In this document: one piece after another, positions 6,650 through 12,283 of the stretch
How the letters are laid out: every line of letters begins with the position of its first letter
Position numbering within the stretch: the stretch's first letter is position 1
Source: Prevotella sp.
GTDB lineage: Bacteria > Bacteroidota > Bacteroidia > Bacteroidales > Dysgonomonadaceae
NCBI GenBank assembly: GCA_031263965.1
Contig: JAISES010000318.1
Coordinates: forward strand, 1-12,388
Direction of reading: 5' to 3'
DNA length: 12,388 bases
Position numbers and translations under genes: made by a program
The notes under the pieces: generated by a model
What the model was told of the DNA's origin: nothing
The model's database searches: none
The model's input: the letters and a program-made list of their open reading frames with translations, nothing else

Positions 6650-6852
6650 GTACATGACAAAAAATGTTATGTTGTCCTTACAGGACGCCGGCCGAGGTTG
6701 TACTTAATTACCCAAGGCGTTGCCGTTGGGCTGTAATATTTAACCCTTTCAGGGTTATCTCCTTGATATTTTCAGGCTGAAAGCCTGATATATCTCAGCA
6801 CAGGGCAACGCCCTGTGTATAGGAGACAGTATCAACGACGCCCTGAAAGGGC
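6650..6852. repeat. Composite dispersed repeat with a chain of short hairpins
   Basis: 6650-6730 is the inverted copy of 381-463. It is followed by module TGTAATATTTAACCCTTTCA (copy of 286-313) and a series of tight 3-base-loop hairpins: 6742-6756 AACCCT-TTC-AGGGTT, 6773-6787 CAGGCT-GAA-AGCCTG, 6799-6817 CACAGGGC-AAC-GCCCTGTG and 6840-6852 GCCCT-GAA-AGGGC. Small ORFs crossing this region carry no family signal. Confidence 0.65.
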
Positions 6853-6857
6853 AGAAT

Positions 6858-6948
6858 CCCCCGCTGGCGCGGACATTTGTCCGTGCCTCGAAGAGCAATC
6901 CTTTTTTTTGCTGCGCGACACCCTGACTACAAATCTGCGCGAGCGGGG
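6858..6948. repeat. GCGCGGACATTTGTCCGTG repeat, copy 1
   Basis: The 91-bp unit starts CCCCGCTGGCGCGGACATTT and ends ATCTGCGCGAGCGGGG; its two ends are imperfect inverses of each other (CCCCGCTGGCGC against GCGCGAGCGGGG). The middle has AGAGCAATCC followed by a T-run and GCTG. A second copy with the same layout is at 10627-10719. This is typical of REP- or MITE-like elements, but no REP-associated transposase is present. Confidence 0.75.
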
Positions 6949-6973
6949 GGGCGCAATGACGATGGTAGCTCGT

Positions 6974-7020
6974 AATGACGAAACTCTAGGCTGTTGTTCT
7001 TGCAGAATTTGATGAAGATT
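6974..7020 (+). repeat. 47-bp direct repeat, copy 2
   Basis: This matches 6577-6623 with two differences and ends 50 bases before the start of the next gene. Together the copies bracket a block holding the composite repeat and the GCGCGGACATTTGTCCGTG repeat, suggesting a segmental duplication or recombination between repeats. Confidence 0.75.
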
Positions 7021-7070
7021 GTAAAAGTTTATCTATTCTATAAAAGCCATTTTTTTCTAAACAAATAGAT

Positions 7071-7619
7071 ATGATAAACAGTATAATCAACATTTTTCAC
7101 ACACAGGCACAACAGCACAAATCGCTGAAAGCCTTTTACTACGGGCGTAACTACGAACTCGGCAGCGGCAAAGACCTTTATCCTCTCTTGTGGCTCGAAG
7201 ACCCTTTGACAGGATACAGCCGCGGCAATGTATTCTCCAATTCGGTTAATTTTTCTATTCTTCTTTTACCCGACAAGGAACACACGGTTGCAGAGGTGCA
7301 GAGCCTTGCTTTCTCCATTGGGCTGAATATCATCGAGCGGATAAAGAAACAAGGCGACGAACTGGGCGTCAGCATACAGCCCGACTGGAGCTACCTGACG
7401 CTGAGCAATTACTACGACGACAATGCCTGCGGATGCCGTTTTACCGTCAATTTTACGCAAGCCAACATGCAAAATCTGTGCCTGATAGACGAACAATTCG
7501 ACAACGGCAAGCAGTTTGAAGTGGCAAACCTATTGAAAAGCTTCGATGTTTCTCCTGCCAACACCTGCGAAGTGTTTACGGATAAATTTCCTGTATTTGA
7601 TCTAAAAACAAGAAGATGA
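7071..7619 (+). CDS. Phage tail-completion-like protein (tail terminator position)
   Basis: This 182-residue protein resembles a family seen next to gp10-like genes in Bacteroidota phages and prophages. The visible pattern is D-L-Y-P-L-L-W-L near residues 35-42, V-N-F-S-I-L-L-L-P-D at 59-68, a helix with S-I-G-L-N-I-I-E-R-I at 82-91, then N-Y-Y-D-D-N-A-C-G-C-R-F-T-V-N-F at 113-128 and a central Cys137. In family members the corresponding parts are a short beta-alpha-beta fold thought to cap the tail tube. No signal peptide or membrane segment is present, so it is cytoplasmic. Its stop overlaps the next start (ATGA at 7616-7619), indicating translational coupling. The start at 7071 has no Shine-Dalgarno. 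The role is inferred from pattern memory and neighbours; the phage-like origin is firmer than the exact part. Confidence 0.6.
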   Translation: MINSIINIFHTQAQQHKSLKAFYYGRNYELGSGKDLYPLLWLEDPLTGYSRGNVFSNSVNFSILLLPDKEHTVAEVQSLAFSIGLNIIERIKKQGDELGVSIQPDWSYLTLSNYYDDNACGCRFTVNFTQANMQNLCLIDEQFDNGKQFEVANLLKSFDVSPANTCEVFTDKFPVFDLKTRR

Positions 7620-8089
7620 ATAATCATGTGTTAAAAGTAGTCGAAGAAATAAGCCGCGACATTGTGGCTTTGGCTCAGTTTGTCCTCGATAACGACAGTA
7701 TCGGGGTAAACAGGAAAACGGGAAGAAACACTCTGAAGGACAGCATCATGATAAAAGATGCGGATTCCCGTATCAGCTTTGGCAGCAATGGAGATAATGC
7801 GGTGATAGAGATTTTGTTCAACAACTATATCGACTACATCGAAAAAGGCCGTTCTCCGGGCAAGATGCCGCCCATCAGCGCACTGAAAGAGTGGGCGCAG
7901 TCGCGCGGCATTTCCACCGGCAACAGTACGCTTTTTGCCATAGCCAACGCCATCAAGCGCGACGGCATCGAAGGACGTCCCATATTGGCAACTCTCGAAC
8001 GGGAAATAGAAATCAGCTTCGAAAACGAATGGTACGACAAGCTATTCGAAGCAATGACCTCAGAGTTAAATAAATACTTCGACAACTGA
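7616..8089 (+). CDS. Phage HK97 gp10-like neck / head-tail joining protein
   Basis: This is a 157-residue protein with the hallmark middle of gp10-like phage proteins: Y-I-D-Y-I-E-K-G-R-S-P-G-K-M-P-P at residues 71-86, L-K-E-W-A-Q-S-R-G-I at 90-99, then F-A-I-A-N-A-I-K-R-D-G-I-E-G-R-P at 107-122. In known phages this protein sits at the connector between head and tail and the gene is beside the tail-terminator gene, exactly as here. It overlaps the upstream gene by four bases and should be cotranslated with it. The reading frame is intact and the length usual. The stop codon TGA overlaps the first base of the heptamer array that follows. Of the phage-type genes in the window this is the most confident call. 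Confidence 0.75.
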   Translation: MNNHVLKVVEEISRDIVALAQFVLDNDSIGVNRKTGRNTLKDSIMIKDADSRISFGSNGDNAVIEILFNNYIDYIEKGRSPGKMPPISALKEWAQSRGISTGNSTLFAIANAIKRDGIEGRPILATLEREIEISFENEWYDKLFEAMTSELNKYFDN

Positions 8090-8144
8090 ACAGTGAACGG
8101 TAAACAGTGAGCAGTAAACAGTGAGCAGTCAACAGTCAACAGTG
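8089..8144 (+). repeat. Heptamer tandem array, eight units of AACAGTG type
   Basis: Eight consecutive 7-base units run without slip: AACAGTG, AACGGTA, AACAGTG, AGCAGTA, AACAGTG, AGCAGTC, AACAGTC, AACAGTG. The array begins on the last base of the gp10-like gene stop codon. Units are too short and have no spacers, so it is not a CRISPR. The stretch 8145-8220 after it is AT-rich and holds the dispersed motif CTCATTTTCAAATTT. Confidence 0.85.
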
Positions 8145-8164
8145 AATTAGCAGATTATTTTTCT

Positions 8165-8205
8165 TCGCTTCGCGCGAATTTTCAAATTTACTCATTTTCA
8201 AATTT
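8165..8205 (+). repeat. TCGCTT-GCGC ... CTCATTTTCAAATTT dispersed repeat
   Basis: About 41 bases match 5164-5203 with a few differences: TCGCTT(C/T)GCGC, then TCAAAT(T/C)T(A/G)CTCATTTTCA and AATTT. It ends 15 bases before the ATG of the 573-residue gene. The other copy ends just past the chaperone gene. The family is intergenic and AT-rich. Confidence 0.6.
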
Positions 8206-8220
8206 TTAAATTAAATAATC

Positions 8221-9942
8221 ATGGGATATTTTATAAAAGAACTTAAAGATATAGCCAGGGTAACCGAACCTTCCAAATTTTCCTTGTCTTCTAATCCGAA
8301 TTTTGTACAATTCGAAAGTAAGGTTACAGGAGGTAAGCCCGTCGAAATAACCATTGAGGTTATAGGAAACGGATTAGTTTGCATAGCTGAAGGCTCTGGT
8401 GGTCCTCTGGACCCTATTAAATGCATGTATTTAATAAAGTTTACAATAACGGAAAGCAGGACAAAAACACCTCATGTCTTTGGAGGCACTTATAAAATTG
8501 ATAACATAGGGGGAGGTACTTTTTATATGGGTAACTCGGCAGTACAGGACTTGATCCTGATAGCCGAGAATCTGAAAAATTGCCTGCAAGCCAACGATTT
8601 CATGGGCAGGAATTTTGACATAAGTATTCCTCTGGTACGTAACGATGATGGAACATTAGAGAAAGGGACAACAATAAAAATCACGGCCAAAGGTAATGGC
8701 GAGGATTATGCCTTTAGCCTTACCCCTGATGTAGAAGATAGTTACAAAGATTTATTTTATGAACATTTCATAAAAGTTACAGGAGAGTCGGAGAATGTTG
8801 CATCCAACGACTCTTTCTCCGAAGGCCACAGCCCCGTGGAATTACATTTGGAACTGTACAAAAACACAGGCGTATTTCCCGGAACGGACAGTACGCCCGA
8901 CGACCGGAATACAGGCTCGCTTGTGACCACTCTCACCAAGTCTTATGCGAATAACCCTCTTTGGTTTAACGTAAATATATTGGAGAGTAAAGATTATTCG
9001 CGCGATTTTCTGAAAGACGAAAACCTGTGGTTTGATACGGGTACAGTCCGTGATTTCAGGTTTGCAGCCAAAAGGCTGGTATCAGCTAAAAATCATTACG
9101 AAAATTCGCTCTTTTACTATTCTGATGTATTATACCTCGTCAACGGCTACCAACGCAATCTTGATACGAACGACCTGTCGGCGTATGTTTACGATACCTC
9201 GGAGGCGACGAAAGCAAAACCGTTGACTACCCAGCCCCAACTGTTTCACATCAAAGGGCAGGCGCAGTATTTCAACTTCCTGCTTTCCGATGCCGGCCAC
9301 AACGACGAACAGGGTGGGAATCTGGGTATAACATACCGGATATTCAGCCAGTCGGGACGCTTCCTTGCCGAAAAGGTGATGCACGCCATGCCTAAGCACG
9401 GGTTTCATGCGGTCAATACTATTCGTTTAGACATCGACGGGGCGATAGAGGAATATCCCACTGCCGGACGGGTGGAAGCCTGTTTGTCGCGCTCGCTGCC
9501 CGGTAAGGACAATTACATTGCAGTGACCGAGCCGTTGCGGTTCAGGATACTGCCTTCGTGCCTGTACAAGGTCAACGACTTTGCGTTCCTCAATTCGCTG
9601 GGAGGGTGGAGCAGCTTTAACTTTGCCGGAACAGACCAGTCGGAATTTAAGACAAAGACGAATACCTTCTTCAAAACGCACACGCCCGACAAGACCATCA
9701 GCAGCGAGTTGGAAGCCGTTTACAGTAAAGATGCGGAAGAGCAGTTCTCGGTGCAAACAATGCCCATTACCCGCGATGTGGCCGGATGGCTGCGCGAACT
9801 GAGCGCCTCGAAAGCCGTGTACGAATTATCCACGAAGAGGTATGTCATTGTTGATGACCTGACGATAAAACCCAATTCGAAGGACGATCTTTTCCGCCTC
9901 GAAATGAAGTACCGGTATTCCGATATTTACAACGCAAAGTAA
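8221..9942 (+). CDS. Large phage tail-associated structural protein (putative)
   Basis: This is a 573-residue protein without signal peptide or membrane segment. It is beta-rich. The N-terminal module has S-S-N-P-N-F-V-Q-F-E-S (residues 23-33), then a F-T-I-T-E / G-G-T-Y-K-I-D pattern. A related strand pattern N-N-P-L-W-F-N-V-N occurs at about 243-251. The C-terminal part has W-L-R-E-L near 523, Y-V-I-V-D-D near 541 and ends L-E-M-K-Y-R-Y-S-D. I recognise the N-P-N-F-V-x-F-E start and the V-I-V-D-D-x-x-I-K-P end as features of large baseplate or distal-tail proteins in Bacteroidota phages, but cannot name the part. It follows the neck genes by 131 bases of repeats in the same direction. Base composition changes along it: sampled 60-base rows near the start are about 32-42 percent G+C, those near 9241-9600 are 50-58 percent, which suggests a mosaic gene. 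Confidence 0.6.
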   Translation: MGYFIKELKDIARVTEPSKFSLSSNPNFVQFESKVTGGKPVEITIEVIGNGLVCIAEGSGGPLDPIKCMYLIKFTITESRTKTPHVFGGTYKIDNIGGGTFYMGNSAVQDLILIAENLKNCLQANDFMGRNFDISIPLVRNDDGTLEKGTTIKITAKGNGEDYAFSLTPDVEDSYKDLFYEHFIKVTGESENVASNDSFSEGHSPVELHLELYKNTGVFPGTDSTPDDRNTGSLVTTLTKSYANNPLWFNVNILESKDYSRDFLKDENLWFDTGTVRDFRFAAKRLVSAKNHYENSLFYYSDVLYLVNGYQRNLDTNDLSAYVYDTSEATKAKPLTTQPQLFHIKGQAQYFNFLLSDAGHNDEQGGNLGITYRIFSQSGRFLAEKVMHAMPKHGFHAVNTIRLDIDGAIEEYPTAGRVEACLSRSLPGKDNYIAVTEPLRFRILPSCLYKVNDFAFLNSLGGWSSFNFAGTDQSEFKTKTNTFFKTHTPDKTISSELEAVYSKDAEEQFSVQTMPITRDVAGWLRELSASKAVYELSTKRYVIVDDLTIKPNSKDDLFRLEMKYRYSDIYNAK

Positions 9943-9975
9943 GATTCTCTCCCGTACTTGCAAGCTTTTCTCTCC

Positions 9976-10050
9976 CGTCATTGCGAACGGAGTGAAGCAA
10001 TCCAGAAAGATGATAGCTGGATTACTTGGGCTACTGCCCTCGCAATGACG
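9976..10050. repeat. CGTCATTGCGA palindromic repeat, full copy 2
   Basis: Perfect 11-bp terminal arms CGTCATTGCGA/TCGCAATGACG enclose GAAGCAATCC facing GGATTACTTG. It lies 33 bases after the stop of the 573-residue gene. Same family as 6499-6583. Confidence 0.85.
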
Positions 10051-10064
10051 AAGCTATATAAATG

Positions 10065-10100
10065 ACAATCCCCCTGATCTGTAATGGACAGGGGGATTGT
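10065..10100. terminator. Bidirectional terminator between convergent genes
   Basis: A perfect 12-bp stem ACAATCCCCCTG/CAGGGGGATTGT has a 12-base loop. Plus-strand bases after it are TGGTTTATTT; the minus-strand exit is CATTTATATA. It sits between the plus-strand tail-associated gene (ends 9942) and the minus-strand small lipoprotein (ends 10105), so it can serve both. Confidence 0.75.
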
Positions 10101-10104
10101 TGGT

Positions 10105-10527
10105 TTATTTAGCTTTATAAAGTTCTATTTTTGTATAATCTTTACGATATATGGTTAAAATATTATTCGATAGTTTATAATCGGTAAAAGTTGAATACGT
10201 ACTTGTACTGTCTACACCTGATAAAGATATAGTATTTTCAATCTTTCCGTTATTATATATCCATTTGGAAAGCCAATAGTTACCTAAATCTTTATAGCTA
10301 AGCAGCTCTTTTGTAGCCTTTAAGAATCTGTATTCTTTCATCCTATTCTCCTCAAAAACCAATACTAATGAATCTATTTCGTAGGAGTGATACCATACTC
10401 CTGCTATTATATTGTTGTCAACACTTACATATTCATAGTCTTTACTTTTTTCAAATTCTTCTTTTTCGCAGCTATAAAAAATACCTGACAGGCTTATTGC
10501 AAGAATAAGTATAAATTTTGTCTTCAT
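10105..10527 (-). CDS. Small lipoprotein, lipocalin-like beta protein of unknown role
   Basis: This 140-residue protein has a clear lipoprotein leader M-K-T-K-F-I-L-I-L and lipobox F-Y-S-C (Cys20), followed by E-K-E-E, so it is expected to be membrane anchored. The mature part is beta-rich: I-A-G-V-W-Y-H-S-Y-E near 41-50, D-S-L-V-L-V-F-E-E-N-R near 52-62, then repeated strands ending L-T-I-Y-R-K-D-Y. The G-x-W start and short antiparallel strands recall the small lipocalin-like lipoproteins common in Bacteroidota; I cannot assign a family with certainty. It is very AT-rich compared with the adjacent tail gene. It is a single-gene unit, ending in the bidirectional terminator. Confidence 0.78.
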   Translation of the reverse strand: MKTKFILILAISLSGIFYSCEKEEFEKSKDYEYVSVDNNIIAGVWYHSYEIDSLVLVFEENRMKEYRFLKATKELLSYKDLGNYWLSKWIYNNGKIENTISLSGVDSTSTYSTFTDYKLSNNILTIYRKDYTKIELYKAK

Positions 10528-10626
10528 GGCTTCATGTTTTTTTAATTATTATAAATGTAAAACTAAAAAAATAACATCTGGTTTAAATTACCGGATTAAT
10601 ATTTCTTTATCTATAAAGTAAAAAAC

Positions 10627-10719
10627 CCCCGCCGGCGCGGACATTTGTCCGTGTCTTGCCCAAAGAGCAATCCTTTTTTTGCTGCACAACACACAGACTA
10701 CAAGTCTGCGCGAGCGGGG
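10627..10719. repeat. GCGCGGACATTTGTCCGTG repeat, copy 2
   Basis: The 93-bp copy of the element at 6858-6948 has the same ends (CCCCGCCGGCGCGG and CTGCGCGAGCGGGG), the same AGAGCAATCC plus T-run core, and scattered differences. It lies between the small lipoprotein promoter region and the end of the phosphatase gene. The adjoining 10737-10764 (GCAAATTTTTGTTATGTACT, then CAGAAACT) resembles inverted parts of 6634-6670. Confidence 0.75.
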
Positions 10720-10764
10720 CAGCATAATATAATATTGCAAATTTTTGTTATGTACTCAGAAACT

Positions 10765-11253
10765 TTATATCAAATCTTTTTTTACTTTATCTAATAACCC
10801 GTCGCAAGAATCTTCTAACAGGTCGAGAACCAGTTCGAAGCCCTCTGTTCCGGAATAATACGGATCGGGGATGTGATCGTTTTCATATTTTTTCGAAAAA
10901 TCCATCATGCGGTGAACCTTTGCTTCCGAATCGAGATCCGGTGCAAGGCGCAATATACTATTATAATTGCTGTCATCCATTGCTAATATTATATCGAAAC
11001 GGTCGAAATCGCAACTCGTAAATTTGCGGGAAAGCGAGTCGAATTTATACCCTCTGCGGGCTCCATGCTGCCTCATTCGCGAATCGGGTAATTCACCTAC
11101 ATGATAACCTGCCGTTCCGGCTGAATCTACTTCTATTTTGTCTTTTAATCCTTGCCTTCTTACCATCTTCCTGAAAATTCCTTCGGCAGCAGGAGACCGG
11201 CAAATATTTCCCAGACAAACGAAAAGGACTTTGTAAGTAGCATTATCAGACAT
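10765..11253 (-). CDS. Low molecular weight protein-tyrosine phosphatase
   Basis: This 162-residue cytoplasmic enzyme hydrolyses phosphotyrosine on proteins. The P-loop C-X5-R is complete: V-C-L-G-N-I-C-R-S-P with nucleophile Cys13, Arg19 and Ser20 near the N-terminus. The general-acid loop is H-I-P-D-P-Y-Y with Asp130. D-S-A-G-T at 43-47 is the usual conserved strand-turn. Length and order match the family closely. Arsenate reductases of the same fold are an alternative, but the D-P-Y-Y loop favours a tyrosine phosphatase. It begins 36 bases after the stop of the thioredoxin-like lipoprotein gene on the same strand, so the two are probably cotranscribed with this gene second. In Bacteroidota such enzymes often act on capsule-export tyrosine kinases, but no kinase is nearby. 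Confidence 0.93.
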   Translation of the reverse strand: MSDNATYKVLFVCLGNICRSPAAEGIFRKMVRRQGLKDKIEVDSAGTAGYHVGELPDSRMRQHGARRGYKFDSLSRKFTSCDFDRFDIILAMDDSNYNSILRLAPDLDSEAKVHRMMDFSKKYENDHIPDPYYSGTEGFELVLDLLEDSCDGLLDKVKKDLI

Positions 11254-11289
11254 ATTTTTTCTTATTCATTATTTCGTTAATAATCTCTT

Positions 11290-11802
11290 TCATTCTTTGG
11301 TATTCACAACCTGTTTTTTCTTATTCAGCAAGACTTCATCGATAGCCTCCTTTAATGTCTGTTTCGGCAATGCTCCCTGCGCCATTTGCGGTTGGCCTTC
11401 CATTGGTACGAGCAACAGGCTTGGAATGCTTCTTATTCCGAACATTGCTGCCAATTCCTGCTCAGCTTCGGTATCTATCTTATAGATATAAATTTGTCCG
11501 TCATATTCAGCCGCCAGCTCTTCCAATACAGGGGCTATAGCTTTACATGGTGCGCACCAGTCGGCATAAAAATCGATCAAAGCCGGTTTGTCGCCCAAAT
11601 ACTTCCATTCCGAAGGGTTAGCTTCGTAATTAGTCACTTTTTTGAGAAAATCTATTTTGTTTAAGTGTATCGTTTTCATTTTATTCTCCTTTTTTACTGT
11701 TTCTGTTGTCTCGGCTTTTGCCGTTTGCTTATTTTCTGTTTGCCCGTTGCAGGAACTAAATAAAAAGCCTGCGAATAGTAATACTAATAAAATTTGTCTC
11801 AT
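11290..11802 (-). CDS. Thioredoxin-fold lipoprotein
   Basis: This is a 170-residue protein with a lipoprotein leader ending F-S-S-C (Cys18), a polar Thr/Glu/Lys-rich linker to about residue 40, then a whole thioredoxin domain. The active site is Y-A-D-W-C-A-P-C-K with Cys83 and Cys86, and the cis-proline loop is S-I-P-S (Pro127). It should exchange disulfides in the periplasm while anchored to a membrane. Met42 starts M-K-T-I-H-L-N-K-I-D-F, which looks like the normal start of a soluble cytoplasmic thioredoxin of this group. The leader and linker therefore look like an addition in front of a complete protein, and an internal start giving a cytoplasmic form is possible. It is first in a probable two-gene unit with the tyrosine phosphatase. 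The reducing partner is not in the window. Confidence 0.9.
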   Translation of the reverse strand: MRQILLVLLFAGFLFSSCNGQTENKQTAKAETTETVKKENKMKTIHLNKIDFLKKVTNYEANPSEWKYLGDKPALIDFYADWCAPCKAIAPVLEELAAEYDGQIYIYKIDTEAEQELAAMFGIRSIPSLLLVPMEGQPQMAQGALPKQTLKEAIDEVLLNKKKQVVNTKE

Positions 11803-11869
11803 TTTTCTTCGTTATTATTTTCTGTTTTGTATGTATCCTGTTGTGAAGAATCCACGGTACGGCATCTTT

Positions 11870-11974
11870 AGAAGCTGTTTAAATTTTATAGCAAATTTTT
11901 TTTCAAATCCCATAATAATATTTTTCGCTAAAATTAAAACAGTTTCTTAGCTTTATTTGTTTCAGAAACTGTTT
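11870..11974. repeat. AGAA-CTGTTT-AATTTTA palindromic repeat
   Basis: AGAAGCTGTTTAAATTTTAT and following GC (11870-11892) is inverse to 11926-11947 (CGCTAAAATTAAAACAGTTT and CT) with few mismatches. A second inverted pair AAACAGTTTCT (11937-11947) / AGAAACTGTTT (11964-11974) overlaps it and is perfect. Single-arm relatives are at 6624-6650. It lies upstream of the thioredoxin-lipoprotein gene. Confidence 0.7.
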
Positions 11975-11980
11975 CCTTCC

Positions 11981-12011
11981 CGTCATTGCGGGGGTTTACC
12001 CGAAGCAATCC
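11981..12011. repeat. CGTCATTGCGA-family repeat, half copy
   Basis: CGTCATTGCG and CGAAGCAATCC are present as in the left halves of the full copies (6499-6583, 9976-10050), but the right half is replaced by AATGACCCC. It is a truncated element. Confidence 0.65.
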
Positions 12012-12031
12012 AATGACCCCACCCCGCGGCT

Positions 12032-12052
12032 CTGCCCTAAAAGGCAGGGCAG
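12032..12052. repeat. Short hairpin CTGCCCT/AGGGCAG
   Basis: A perfect 7-bp stem with a 7-base loop AAAAGGC, followed by TTAAGTGCT. It shares GGGC-GTTAAGT with the hairpin at 12229-12283. It belongs to a group of nested repeats that fills 12030-12290. Confidence 0.5.
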
Positions 12053-12067
12053 TTAAGTGCTGAATTT

Positions 12068-12202
12068 AAACACAGAGTAAAAGGAGTAAGAGGAGTTCTT
12101 TATTTCATTATTTTTCAGGATAATATGAAATACTATTTTTAGATAAAAATAAAAAACTATTCTTTAATAAAAACTCTTTTAAACTCCTTTCACTCTGTGT
12201 TT
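12068..12202. repeat. MITE-like element with 20-bp terminal inverted repeats
   Basis: AAACACAGAGTAAAAGGAGT (12068-12087) is inverse to ACTCCTTTCACTCTGTGTTT (12183-12202) at 19 of 20 positions. The arms extend inward imperfectly (GAGGAGTTCTTTATT against AATAAAAACTCTT). The middle is AT-rich without coding sequence. The total is 135 bp, a normal size for a non-autonomous element. Confidence 0.75.
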
Positions 12203-12228
12203 TATTATAATCGAACCATATAGCACTC

Positions 12229-12283
12229 AACAGCCATGCCCCAAAAGGAGAGAGAGGCTTTCCCCCGTAGGGGCAGGGCTGTT
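12229..12283. repeat. AACAGCC-TGCCCC hairpin repeat
   Basis: AACAGCCATGCCCC (12229-12242) and GGGGCAGGGCTGTT (12270-12283) are inverse with one mismatch, with a 27-base loop. AGCACTCAACAGCC at 12222-12235 is also inverse to GGGCAGTTAAGTGCT at 12047-12061, enclosing the MITE-like element. The remaining bases to 12388 are AT-rich and contain no gene I can support. Confidence 0.65.

Noticed and set aside
6815..7012. Plus-strand ORF of 65 codons
   Set aside because: It covers hairpins and the GCGCGGACATTTGTCCGTG element; the translation is Arg-rich and reflects repeat DNA.
8089..8144. Possible CRISPR array
   Set aside because: Units are seven bases long and contiguous with no spacers, and no cas genes are nearby.
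9130..9756. Overlapping minus-strand ORFs opposite the large tail gene
   Set aside because: They are shadows in the higher G+C half of a long intact plus-strand gene.
11642..11950. Plus-strand ORF of 102 codons
   Set aside because: It overlaps the signal-peptide region of the thioredoxin lipoprotein on the other strand; its hydrophobic look comes from the reverse complement of that leader and AT-rich DNA.
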